Part shown: piece after piece, positions 1-10,731 of the stretch | Layout: each line of letters opens with the position of its first letter | How positions within the stretch are numbered: position 1 is the first letter of the stretch | DNA from: Rhypophila decipiens | Taxonomy: Eukaryota > Ascomycota > Sordariomycetes > Sordariales > Naviculisporaceae | Assembly: GCA_033297075.1 (NCBI GenBank) | Contig: MU858056.1 | Location: 310,001 to 374,000, forward strand | Direction: 5' to 3' | DNA length: 64,000 nucleotides | Notes under the pieces: model-generated | The model's input: only the letters and a program-made list of their open reading frames with translations | Databases searched by the model: none | Told to the model about the DNA's origin: nothing | Program-made: the position numbers and the translations under genes

Positions 1-214
1 GGCGGGGAGAGAGTGAAGGACTGCGCTTTAATGTCGGCTCAAGAGTGGGCGTCGCTTCATGACCATCGCGACGTGAATCTTCGGAAGCTGCTGGGCTTGG
101 TTCGCGACGATCTCGTGCTGGTGATTCTTTTTCGCGAGCGGGAGTTGAAGGACTCCGACTCCTTGACCTAGGCGACCCGGCAGATTGGGGCGACTTTTGC
201 TCTGGTGAAGCCAT
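1..214 (-). CDS. RS/SP-rich protein, N-terminal part only (runs off window)
   Basis: This is the beginning of a minus-strand gene whose rest lies left of the window. The ATG ends at 214 and the frame stays open for 71 codons to base 1. The visible peptide begins MASPEQKSPQSAG and is dominated by Ser, Pro and Arg in RS, SP and SR pairs (for example SPRSRSRSPS). Such low-complexity tails are common at the ends of splicing factors and other RNA-binding proteins, but no folded domain is in view, so the function cannot be named. An overlapping 86-codon frame that ends at position 28 has ordinary composition and I regard it as the shadow. The gene diverges from DPM2 across about 510 bp, so the two may share a promoter region. 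Confidence 0.55.
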   Translation of the reverse strand, partial: MASPEQKSPQSAGSPRSRSRSPSTPAREKESPARDRREPSPAASEDSRRDGHEATPTLEPTLKRSPSLSPR

Positions 215-727
215 GGTCGTTGCAATTGTGGGTATTCGCCGTTGGATGCCTGGGTGGTGTTGAGATCACGAACTTGATAATTTAGCATCTTGCCTGTCGC
301 AGAAGCACCTTTACGCTAATGGAGTGGGTCCAGCCACCCTTGTCAGTCCCGCAAGGGACACCCAGCGCACTGGCCAGCCCGCGAAGCTTGGCGGTAAAAA
401 AACGCGTTGAAACGCCCTTCCCGTATTGTACCGTACGGTGTATCATTACGTAGTACGTTGCGGGACCAAAAAGGGATTAAACATGGCGATATTTTGGCCA
501 GCTGTTGTTGAACTAGTTGTGTCGCATCATATGCTCTCGCATCTGTGAATACTCAAACAACAAACGCCATTTTTTCTTCTCTTCCGTCTCTCCTTAATAT
601 TGTTGTTATCTTTTTAAACTGTTTAAAGATTTCCACCGCGCATCTTAATCCAGGGCCTATCCACAAGCGACTGGACGAACCTTCAAACCCATCCATCCTC
701 GAAATAACAAGATCCCCTAACTTGACC
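215..727. promoter_or_regulatory. Divergent intergenic region between the RS-rich gene and DPM2
   Basis: This 513-bp gap separates two start codons that point away from each other, so it should hold both promoters and both 5' leaders. I see a perfect 10-bp palindrome (ACCGTACGGT, 430-439) inside a run of repeated GTAC/TACG words between about 420 and 460. Pyrimidine-rich leader-like sequence precedes DPM2 (570-640). No convincing TATA box is seen on either side. The palindrome as a regulator site is inference. Confidence 0.4.
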
Positions 728-1185
728 ATGGTGAGTGGCATCTTTTCGAATCCCCAATCAATGGCGACCGATCTCTTTCACGAACCGAACCCGACTAACT
801 AAAAAAACCGCAAATAGCTTGACAAAATCGTCGGCCTAGCCATGCTCGTGGCCGCCACCGTCGTCTTCCTCTACTACACCATCTGGACCTTGCTCATGGT
901 GCGCAACCTGCCCTACCCGCCCATATAACTTCTCTCGAGAACCATACTAACAAAAGCCCAACCAAAAAAAAACAGCCCTTCGTAGACGCAGACCATCCCC
1001 TCCAGAATTTCTTTCCTCCACGCGTCTGGGCGATTCGCATCCCCGTCATCCTCGTCCTCCTCGGCTCAGCCGTGGTCGGATCCTTCCTCAGCGTGGTCAT
1101 GATTCGCAGCAACAGGAAGAAGGCGGCCAAGGCGGCCAAAGCAGCTGCTGCCGCCGCCGCCGAGGCGAACAAGAAGAAGGCTTGA
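728..1185 (+). CDS. DPM2: Dolichol-phosphate-mannose synthase regulatory subunit (DPM2-like)
   Basis: DPM2 is the small ER membrane subunit that stabilises dolichol-phosphate-mannose synthase, which supplies mannose for N-glycans, O-mannosylation and GPI anchors. Model: exons 728-730, 818-898 and 976-1185, giving 97 residues. The first exon is only the ATG, followed at once by a good donor (GTGAGT) and an acceptor preceded by a CTAAC branch site. The protein starts MLDKIVGLAMLVAATVVFLY, has two hydrophobic spans (about residues 5-27 and 50-70) separated by the family's short FVDADHPLQ..FFPPR loop, and ends in a Lys/Ala-rich cytosolic tail of about 25 residues. Length and two-span layout match the DPM2 family. 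An upstream 85-codon plus-strand frame covering the exon is not coding. Confidence 0.88.
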
Positions 1186-1896
1186 TCAGGCTGAAAACCA
1201 TACACAATACCCCTACAAGCGAAAGCGTCCAGGAGAAATGCCCGCGCATATTCAGTTATCCAGGTCCAAATATTGAGCGCTAATCCGGATGACATTTGGT
1301 CCGAGATTAGATCTAAAGCACCTTTGCTGCATGAATTGGGTCGGGAAGGATCGTTTGTTCGTCGTTCAAAGGACCTTTGTCAAACCGTCGGGGGTTGCGA
1401 GCTTATTCGCAAAGCTTCGCATTGGAGCATTTTGATATCCTCATTAATATGTACAACTGTCACCAACATGAAAGTCACTGTTCAGAGTCCTCTTGTTCTT
1501 ATGATACCAGACACAAAATGAACCAAAGATTTGGCCGCTGCGTGATTGTTTCCAATGGCTGGAAATTTCTTGCTATCTAGAGTGCCTCGCTCACTAGTCG
1601 ACGGTTTTCTTGGGTTTTCCGTTTCATCCCGTTACAATATAGAAGCGTTGCGTCTATACGACTATCTGAACAATAAAGCCCATTATGTAGGTTGCTGCCG
1701 CAGTCAACCAACCCTCCAGGGCAACCATATACCTACCATCCATTGATCCTGGTGACTAACGTAACCCAACAAGTGAGATTCTTGCAATAAATACAATAAC
1801 CAACTTGAAAAGCCAAGCATAACGCGGGCTCAGCTTCCAAACGCCAGAAACACCGAATAGCCCAACCCCAACCCGTCCTTAAAGAATGCTAATGCC
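1186..1896. other. Convergent 3' intergenic region
   Basis: This 711-bp gap lies between the stop codons of DPM2 (plus) and the WD40 gene (minus). It contains AT-rich 3'-end-like sequence (AATAAA-type words near 1670 and 1788). Three short plus-strand frames here look like noise. I see no RNA gene or repeat. Confidence 0.5.
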
Positions 1897-4800
1897 TCAA
1901 ACACGCTGATCAGCAAAATCGAGCACCTCACAGTCGTCCTCGAAGAATCCATCATCATCATGCTGTCCGGCCGAATGGGAACCGGCACCGCGTCTTCGTC
2001 TGGTCGTAATTACGAGTTCATCACTGTTCCCTGGAGTTCGCTCAAAGATTCTTTCTATGGCCGAAGGTGGGAGGGCACGTGAATCCTCGGAAGTGGTGTT
2101 GAATGAAGTCTCCTCTGAGAGCGGTTGCAAGCCGAGATCCAGCTTGGTTGCTTTGACTGCTTGTCCAAAGGCCCACGCTCCATCGGTATTCGTTGAAAAG
2201 AATGTCTGGGTCGCTGTGGGCTGCGTTTGAAGTTGGGCCACCCTTGAGCCTTTGTTGGACTTTCTTTTTGGCAGTGCCTCTGTCAGTTGGCCAGAGATGC
2301 TGGAATCGAGGGGCAGCAGAGCAGAGTCCGAATGTGGAGCTTCTTGCCATGGTTGCGTCGAAGCTACAGAGGTCTCATCCTGCTCGTACAGGGCAACTCG
2401 TCTGTCAGTGTGAAACGGTTGATACGGGGCGCTAGACTCGATCTCAGCCTGGGGAATTGATGATTCCGGACTTGGAGTATGCGCAGGTTGTCGGGGCCTG
2501 GAAGGCTCGAGCATAACCGTCTCGTTACCGGTCTCGAGATCCTTCTCCGTAAAGTCGAGGTACTCGTCGGGGTCGAGAATATTTCTAACATATGATGACA
2601 AAGCATGGTCTGGTAGGCTGGGGAACTTGAAGTCCTGGTACCGGGAGAGACGTGGTGTCCGTCGATCGGCTCCCCCTGTTGTCCTTTGATTCTTAGATGG
2701 GAATGTCCGGACAAGACCCCCTCCTAGAACGAAAAGAAAGTGATCTTTCCGACCTGTTATCCATGTCACACAGGATGGTCCCGGCCAGCCGGTGGCACTA
2801 GGCAGAGATACCCTGTTCTCGCCGGTATGACGGAGTTGACTTATGGCATTTCCCGTCTTGCCGAGGGAAAGGCTGATTCCTGCAGCAATCACTTTCCCGC
2901 CATGGGCTGCGTATTCACCCAGGCCACCACCAGCTGCCTGGGGTGCATTGGAGTTGCTTCTGCGTGGCCGGCTTATGAGCGGACGGGCGACATCGCGAAC
3001 CGAACTCAACGCGTTGGACGCTATAGAGACGGCCGACGGTGTTCCTTCATTCAACGAGCCTTTGGAGTCCTGTGGTCGGGGCCGACGTCGAGGAGGAGGC
3101 CATGTAAAGGCGCTCGCAGGTAGATCCAACAAGTGGACGGTACCCCTTTCGGTAACCATGGCTGCGCGCTCCCCGTGTGGCTTTGTCCAAGCAACATCAA
3201 CAATCCGAGCAACAGTCATGCGCGAAAATTGGGCAATTTGACGAACGTGAGGGCCTCCGGAGAATGGCAAGCCCGCGGCTTGTACCGGTGACGCTTTCGT
3301 ATATTGAATACGCATCAGATCCCATACCGTCTGTACGTCGCCCTTACTACTTGCGGTAAAGAGGGCGAGCCCAGTTGGCGAGAAAGCCAGGAAGCTACAG
3401 CCTTGAGGAATGGGGAAAGTAGTGACCGGGTGTATGTTTGTTGATAGCGCCAAGATCTCGGCGTCCGCAATCGAGACAATGCCTGGTTCCTTGGAAACTG
3501 GTGGAGTGACGGTGCCATGTGTAGGCGGAAACTGGGGGCCGCCACCGTTCCAGCCTTGATTTGCCGCAGGAGGTGATCGAGATGTCTGGGTTGCTTGCGG
3601 GTTCCAATAGTTATTCCAGGCCTGCCAGCCTTGTTTACCTACCCATTTCGCTCCTTGGATCAGTTCCTGGGTCGTATCCCGTAATATCTTGTTCATGACG
3701 CTTTCAGACAATGGTAGATCCACGTCCGAATTCGTCGGTGGCAGCTGAGGAGGTGTCATGGAGGCCAGCCCAGGAGCACGGCCATGCAAAGGAACGGGCA
3801 CCGAGGCTCGCAAGGCAATCTGCGACGATGGTGTTGCTGGGCAATAGGCGATCCATCTACCATTTACAGCAACAATTGCCGTCTGCGGGCGAGGCCTGAC
3901 TGGGATGGGAATACCGCTCTGTTCAGTGTCTTGTCCGGAATCACCTTTCAGTGGTTGCTGAAGAGTCGTCCATAGTTTTCCGTGACATCGGAAATGGGCT
4001 CCCTGTTCGCTGGTAGCAGGAGCTCGCCGGTAAACCCAGCATTCGCCTGTAATCCCAGAAGAAACCACAATTGTCCCGCTGCCAGTATGTATATGAAAGG
4101 CACCGCTGGGTGGAGGGGCTTTGAAGACTGGGCTGGTGATTGGCTGCTTGAGGGGAATCTTAGGCGCCTCGAGAAGCACGCTCACCAATGTGCCCGTCTT
4201 CAAAGAGTAGACTTCCACGCTAGTCTGGTAGGATTCAACGAACCCAGGACCAGCTCGTCCGGCCACAGACTCCCTGGCTGTAGCATCATGATTGACATTG
4301 GCCATCGATTCTGACCTGTCAGAAGACACGGCGTCATATCCGCCTTCGACGTTGAGACCCGGTGTGGCTAGCGGAGTGTTTGGGCCGTGAATCACGACGG
4401 CAACCAGAGGAAATATGTCAATTCCATCGATGGTCCAGGGAATAATCTTGGCGTGGTAGACTCCTCCACGGAGTCCCTTCAGGCTTGCAATAGGATCCAG
4501 ACCCCTCCTCCCGACAGAATAGACCTCCAGACCGCCCTCATATCCGGCGAGAGCTACTTTGTCTTTCCCAGGGCCACGGTCCCCGTTTGGCAGCGGGAGG
4601 GTGTCGAACCCGAAGTAGAAGCCCTTGTCGCCAGCCTTCATTCCTGATTTTGGGTCGAGATCGATATCAGGGGCACCGTAGAAATGCGGTTGCGGTTGGT
4701 GCGGGAGGGGTGGATTTGGGGTACCGCGTACCTGCGCAAAGTGCGAATGCATGGAGCTTCTTCTCGATGCTGCTGCTGCTGCTGCGAGATGACCGTGAAT

Positions 4801-5493
4801 ATCAGGAGGTGAATGTGAATAATGGTTATCCATGTGGAAGCTCAAGGGGCGGCGCCCGGCCGTCGGAGGTGACACAGAAGCCGCGTGATGGTTGGTCACG
4901 GGTCTCGGAGAGGACCAGCCCGAGTGTAAACCCCGTGTATCCTCGTATGACGAAGGGGCCGTGGGAGGAGACTCTCCGGCCAAGCTGATCAGATTACCTG
5001 GCGAGCCTGCCATACCAGCTGCGACAGATCTAGTCCATTCCCTGGTAAGCGGCGAGGTGCTTGTAGCAAATGAGGCTGTAGAAACCGCGTCGAGAAGTGG
5101 AGAAGCTCCCGGTTGGTCGCTCTGGGGAAAGACTGCGGGTCTTATCTCTGGAGAGAAGGTCGACGATGGCGGAGAGGGTTCAGGTGAAGGGGCCTTTGTG
5201 CCATTTCCGTTGCTGATGTTCCAGTTAGCGTGATGCTCCCAGTCCGAAACACGAAGAACCTCCAAGAAGCCAAATCCCAGTATTGGCCTTTGCTGGGTTG
5301 ATGCCTGGGAACCTACGTGAACTTGGCACCATGTTTTGTCACCGCTGCGACCGCACCACCGCCGTCTTTGCCATTCTTCCTGTCTTTCTTAGAGCCTATT
5401 TGCAAGCATCGCGTCAGCGGAGAGTGAACAATGGATCAACACCAACTGTATAGAGAGAATGCAATCACGTTCCAGGGTGGACGAACCAGGCAT
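1897..5493 (-). CDS. Large WD40-type beta-propeller protein (fungal; possibly BCAS3/ATG18-like)
   Basis: Model: exons 5469-5493, 5317-5395 and 1897-5212, giving 1,139 residues. The long third exon is open as far as a TTG at 5265, but no ATG begins it. The upstream exons were found by splicing: GTAGGT donor at 5316 with a GCTAAC branch before the 5213 acceptor (phase 2), and an earlier intron ending TAG at 5396 (phase 1). The N-terminus is then MPGSS.. followed by a Lys/Asp/Gly-rich patch. Residues about 225-780 contain propeller-like blades (VALAGYEGGLEVYSV; FLAFSPTGLALFTASSKGD; RIVDVAWTKPHGERAAMVT). Long Ser/Pro/Gln-rich linkers surround them and the C-terminus is acidic. I recognise it as a conserved fungal WD40 protein; kinship to BCAS3 or plant ATG18f-h (phosphoinositide-binding, autophagy) is only a guess. 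The first exon is the least certain part. Confidence 0.7.
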
Positions 5494-7915
5494 GAATGGC
5501 AACCGGGGAGATGGCCGAGCAGTTTCCTGCCCGCGGAGAGCAAAGGCAGGAGCTCCGAACGGCGGAGGCGGAGGCTGGCGCGCTGGCAGAGGATTACGGG
5601 GTACTACTGAGAGGGACTGGCGATATGGCGATGACTACTGGAATCGCTTCGTCACGGGATAGCTGACGAGATCTATCGAATGTAGCAGAAATGTTCGGTG
5701 CCGTGGCGACAGGTGCAGGTGTATATCGTTCCCTAGGGGAAGTAATCGCGCTTGGGTCTATGAGCTGGGACAAAGGAGTGGAAGGGGCCGAACGGCAGCG
5801 ACAAGGCGCTACAAGCCAGGGGCCAAGAGTGTTTCGGCAGGACAAGCAGAAGGGCCAGTTATGACAACGCGATGTTTGAAAAGAAGGGAAAGAAGCAGAA
5901 GAAACCGAGAAGATGTTCGCAAAGTATGACTCGATAGTAGTGATGATAGCAGTTCCGGTGGGCAGCAGAGCAAGAGTTGTGAAGAAAGAAGAACGATGAT
6001 GAAAGAGGTGCCCCCTTCGTCACAACAGGTTGGAGGCCAGAGGCTGTGTGGACTCAAGCGTGGGCTGCATGGACGGGACTAGATGGACTGACAGGTCGGC
6101 GTGTGACTCGAAGGAAGACATGGATTGCTGGGCCGTGACAGACTCACTCTCACATCTCCCAGAGGCGGGGGCTTGGGTACATGCCTGCTCTGTTGGCGCA
6201 GTGCTACATGGAGGGGGGAACCTCGCCAAGGACAATCACCCCTGTAATGAGGGGCAGGTCATTACGCAGCAGGTCACTGCTGGGAATAACCGCTTCAGCT
6301 GTCTCGAAACGGGCAAGTGCGGGAGCGCCAACAGAGTCCATTTACACTATCTTATCCGTATCAGCATGGCTGGGTTTATCCATTTGATTAGACTTGGCTT
6401 GATGCAGATGATGCGGGGCGATCTTCAAGGTCCTCAACAGCAGACAAAGGTAATGGGACCAATTCCGGGTCTCATGTAAAATGCCCTAAATAGAAACATG
6501 ATGTCTTGAAGAATCCTAAGAAATCCCGAAACAAACGCTCGCAATTCCGAATTCGTCGCTCTCGCCAGTGTTGGCCACAGATGACACCGCTCTGTCTGGC
6601 ACAGTGACAGCCCCAGCCCCGAGGTCTGACAACCTGGGAAGTCAGGTTCACACTCAGATACCCGTAAGACGTGGGTTGCCGTCGAGGTTTCCGTTTTCTG
6701 ATTTCCAGCTAGGAAACCCTAGAGTATTGTGTAGGCTATCACTGGAAGTATCATGCCCAGTCCGCCACATGCCCACCTGTCACATGGCCGGGTAGGTATC
6801 CGGTTTGCACTCTGGCGGTAGCCACCGAGATACGTAACCGTTGCAGGCATACAGTTTTACGTCAGATACAGAGCCCCAGATCGATCTCAAGATTAGCATA
6901 CCTTGCATTTCAGGAGGCTATGACTATGGGGTACAATGCATGATCATTCTAGTCTAGGCAAGTGGTAGATCTGGGTCTCGATCAGAATAGCAGGTGCATG
7001 TGGCAGGTGGCAGCACTGTACTGATACCGTCCGGTGAGTAAGTGCAGCATTTGCCTGAGCTTTGTCCCCAGGGCCCTGAGTACACGTCCCGGTCCTGCCG
7101 TAGGTACAGTTTTCACACACAGGCACCTTCCTTGCTTCTACGTAATTCTTCCAGTGGGGTTATAAACGGCACGCGTGTCAGCCGGGTCGGGACTTTGAAT
7201 TTGGTGGTGCACGTGGCTGGCTATCATGGCTTTGGCGATACCCCGTGGCCTGGTTGATGACTTCAGGTGGTATACCTTTATTGTTGGGGCGTGAATACTG
7301 TACTGAATAGCCGATGACGTGCTTATGCAGTCTGAAACGGACGTCCCGCATTTATGTACACATATCCAGCATGGAGACAGTCGTACGGGTGGTTACAGCT
7401 GAACGGCGCCATTGTCGAGTTTGAATGGATTGATGATATCTTGAAAGGGGTTCCTGATGGTTTCCGCACTCGTTTATGATTGTTCATGCTCGTAGAATAT
7501 GGTATTCATTAGTGATTCCTGAAGTGGTAAACACGTGTAGGTACTCGGTAAGTTTGACCAGGGTCAGCGGAACAAAACAGCCAGTACAAAATAAAGAGCC
7601 TGTTTTGCCGTCCTGGGTGTCAACCCTTAACCACCCTACAGAAGTACCCCCAACCTCGGCCATAAGTATTTACCAGCCAAAGTCCACTTTACTGAGCTAG
7701 AACTCTGAATACGCACTGATTCACGGCACCAAGGCATCCCTGAAGGGGACCTAGGAGCCAGAATCCAGGACTCGGGCTACCCCAAGTGGTTTAAATCAAG
7801 ACCATGTCCTATCGCACTCCTAGTAGGAGTTTACTCGCCTCGGTTCTTTACTTCAGATAAACCCGCTGGAGTCTTACGTAGTTGGGTGCGGTTGTCCGCA
7901 TGTCAAAACTTACCG
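5494..7915. other. Gene-free 2.4-kb intergenic region
   Basis: No convincing coding sequence is visible. Plus-strand frames such as 6030-6479 have no domain, no splice-linked extension and unnatural composition. The right part (5500-6100) is GC-rich and purine-biased on the plus strand, as expected for the promoter and leader of the minus-strand WD40 gene. The remainder separates that gene from the 3' side of the GH55 relic. Confidence 0.45.
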
Positions 7916-8515
7916 AACACTTGTCTGAACCTGTGCCTTCTGGCGAGTTTTGATGTCCGTTGTTGGGCGTCTGGGCGACGTCTGTGGCTGTTGTACCGCC
8001 CAAAGTGAAAGTCGAGGCCTTGGGAACCGTGGTAGCCGGGAAGGGGATGACGGTAGCCGACTGAGGCGATCTGTATGTGTGCTTGTTTCCTCCGTCACTG
8101 TTTATGTCAGCTTTACCTCTATCATTAGGAGACAAAAACATACCCTCCGCTACCCTCAGCACCGCCCAGCCACGCCAAGACGACGCTGCAAAAGTTGATC
8201 TTGTTATCCACACCAAGCACGGCCGTACCCTCGTACGGGCTGATCATCTCGATGGACGCCTCGGTGATCAGACTATAATCCCAGACGTCACTCGTGCCGT
8301 CAATCTCAAAAATGCGGTCCTGGCAGTTCTCCGCCGCAACACAGGCCTGGCTATACTCGGAAAACCAAGAGTACAAACCGGCGCCGTACAGATAGATGGA
8401 CTCGCTGTTTATGAAGCGGACGCGTGCCATACAGCCAGGTCGGGCCGGAGCTCTCGATCAGGAACCCGCGAGCAACGTAAATATCGATCTGGGTTTGAGC
8501 AGGGGTATCAAGATC
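7916..8515 (-). pseudogene. C-terminal relic of a GH55 exo/endo-beta-1,3-glucanase
   Basis: GH55 enzymes are secreted double beta-helix glucanases. Reading down from 8515, the first frame gives DTPAQTQIDIYVARGFLIES followed by SGPTWLYGT, a hallmark stretch of the second GH55 helix. At about 8420-8430 the homology jumps, in another frame, to INSESIYLYGAGLYSWF, then NCQDRIFEI and KINFCSVVLAWLGG, the family's C-terminal end. Several dozen residues that normally lie between these blocks are missing and the frame is broken. Nothing of the N-terminal half is present: homology stops near 8515, only 60 bp from the F-box stop codon. A 3' intron (GTATGT donor near 8139, acceptor near 8066) still joins in phase to a Ser/Thr-rich tail ending at another GTAAGT near 7916. 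I call it a truncated, internally deleted pseudogene. Confidence 0.75.
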
Positions 8516-8576
8516 CTGTTATGGAATTGTGAGCAAAGGCTCGATCGGGATGGTTGTATGTTGAGGACAAGGGCAG

Positions 8577-10030
8577 CTAGTCGACTATTGCGCGGTAGCT
8601 AAGCGTTGGAGTGTGATATGGTTCCAAAATAGACTGCAATTGGTACCAACCCGAGAAGATATTATCCCCAAACAGGGCATTCTCGGACAGGAACCTGTGA
8701 ATGTAGTCCTTGTTCAAGTACTTGTGGTCGCTCCCAAACAGGTCAAGTCGGAAGCCAACACGGAAAAATTTGCGCATGAAAAATTCAAGAAATCGCAGCC
8801 CGGGAGGGGGTGAGGGTCCTGTCGTCTCGGTGGTTCGGGCACCCGGAAGACGACCAGAGACCATGAAGCAACGCGTTGATATCTGTATTCCAAGGGGAGA
8901 CTTTGGGGAGAACACTGTTGTCCCGCGGGTAATGGCCTAGTGGAAAGTTCACCAGGTAGCACTGTGATGCGTCCTGAACCTTGGCGGGCATCGAGATGCT
9001 CTCGGGACGAAATCTCCCAAACATGGCTATCGATACCTCCCGTACGCCATCGGGGAACGGAGGCGGTACGAGATCCTGTTCCCACAGATTCTCATCGTCT
9101 GGGTCTTTGACATGCTCGTTAAACAGCTTGTCATTCATATGCTCGTACGCGGCGAGGAAGTAGATGGTCTCCTTTAGCCATCCCCCTTCACCAGTGCTGA
9201 GCTTACGACTCGGTGAGTTCCTGTCCACGGTAATCTCATAAAGTGTTGCCGTAGCGGTAGTCTTGATATCATTCAAGAGAAATCGAGCCAGGTCCCCGAA
9301 TACGGGTTCCCACTTGTCGTCGCTCGCCTCAAAGTCGTAGATAGAAAACCGACCGAAATACCGCAGGTCTTCAGAACGCCACCCCCCATCCTGATCGGCA
9401 AAGCTGTTCAGACGACGCAGCAGGTCAGGGGGGCCCTCGGTGGGAGCTAACAGTAAGGGTTCCAAGTATGACCGAGTAAGAACGGCGCCAACGTAGAGAA
9501 CCCTGCACATGGCTGTATGGAAGTGGTCACGCATGGTTTCCCATTCGAGAGGGTACTCCCACTCATGGAGGCTTCGGGATGGTAGCTTGTGCCCATCGTG
9601 GTCCCAGTGTCGGTACATTTGTTCAACGCAACGCACGAAATGCCGCAGGCAAAACACCCGCTTGAGATCCTCAACATCCGGTTTTCGGACGATCCCCGTC
9701 AGCTCTTGGAGCGGGAAAGGATCAGGTGGCAACCTGTTGGCTTCGAATGCGTCACAAACCAACTTCGTCGCTCTAGCCTAGGTGATTTCGGATATCAGTT
9801 ATCCTCCTCCGCCCTGCTTCGGCATTTGAGCTTGGACTTACCGCCATGAGCGCCTGACTGAATCCCGGAATCTCAGCCTGGGCAAGCGGCCAGATGAGAG
9901 TTGGAAAATGGGCTCGCCAGATGGATGCAAGGGCCCTGCATGTCGACGCCAGAGCGATAGCGTCCTGGAAGCCGTCGCAGTGCTGGAAAAAGAGAATAAC
10001 AATCTCCGGGATACCAAATATAGCTTCCAT
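8577..10030 (-). CDS. F-box-like protein; frame broken or joined by a 43-nt intron
   Basis: Model: exons 9842-10030, 8862-9777 and 8577-8818 (448 residues). The first intron is strong: GTAAGT donor at 9841, CCTAG acceptor, phase 0. Residues 1-45 (MEAIFGIPEIVILFFQHCDG.., ASTCRALASIWRAHF) resemble an F-box, which would recruit a substrate to an SCF ubiquitin ligase. The remainder resembles the long unannotated region of fungal F-box proteins. The main frame hits a stop at 8785. A frame shifted by one continues well (GLRFLEFFMRKFFRVGF) to a stop at 8577. The two frames can be joined by a 43-nt intron (GTCTCT donor at 8861, CAG acceptor at 8819). That donor is weak and there is no clear branch site, so a one-base indel is equally likely and the gene may be a recent pseudogene. 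Confidence 0.55.
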
Positions 10031-10731
10031 TTTGTGGTGTCAGGATAGCAAACTTGAAGATTTCCGGCAACAAGAGGGGAAGGTTGGAGAGTAGAGTGTG
10101 AATGGGAAAGTCGGAGAGAATGGAAAGTGGTAAAGGCAACTAGTATCCGCGTTACACAAAGCACCCGAGTGAACCCCGGAAATGACACCTGCAGGTACAG
10201 TACCCGTTTGTACCCACAGGGGGATATCGCAAGTGCCCAAGTCACCCATTCAACATCGGATTACCAGATCAAGGACGATCTCTTAACAGATTATTAAACA
10301 CCCAAGTCCCGCCCGAAGATGAACCCTGAGGAATTTCTGTCGAATGGGATAGTCCGTCGCCAAGTCATCCGCATGGGACTGCCAGCGGGCGTCGTAGACG
10401 TAGCCATACTCCGCTACGGAGTACAAATACAATAAACTACAGAAAATGAGAATGAAGAAAAGATCACACCAAGAAATAAATTAACAAACCACCCGCCCAA
10501 GTCAATATATCCTATAGCACCATCATCCATACCAATCCATTTCCCAACGCCTGTGCAGCCAAGCAAAAAAAAAGCAACCTCCTCCGCCAGGACTAGAAAT
10601 AAACACGCCAGCCTTCTTGAGAACCCCTCCCAAAAATGTCCCAACGAGGGTATTCTGATCGTACAAGGTATAATGACAAAGAAAGAAAAAAACAAACCAA
10701 ACAAGATGTCTTTAGCCCCAGATATCTATCG
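10031..10731. other. Intergenic region between ING-type gene and F-box gene
   Basis: This 701-bp gap is 3' of the ING-type gene and 5' of the F-box gene, both on the minus strand. The part from 10400 to 10730 is A-rich on the plus strand (T-rich in the transcript), as in a 3' untranslated region. The part near 10031-10260 should hold the F-box leader and promoter. I see no gene or repeat. Confidence 0.4.

Noticed and set aside
6030..6479. 149-codon plus-strand frame
   Set aside because: Antisense to the leader of the WD40 gene, with no domain and unusual Met/Gly/Cys composition.
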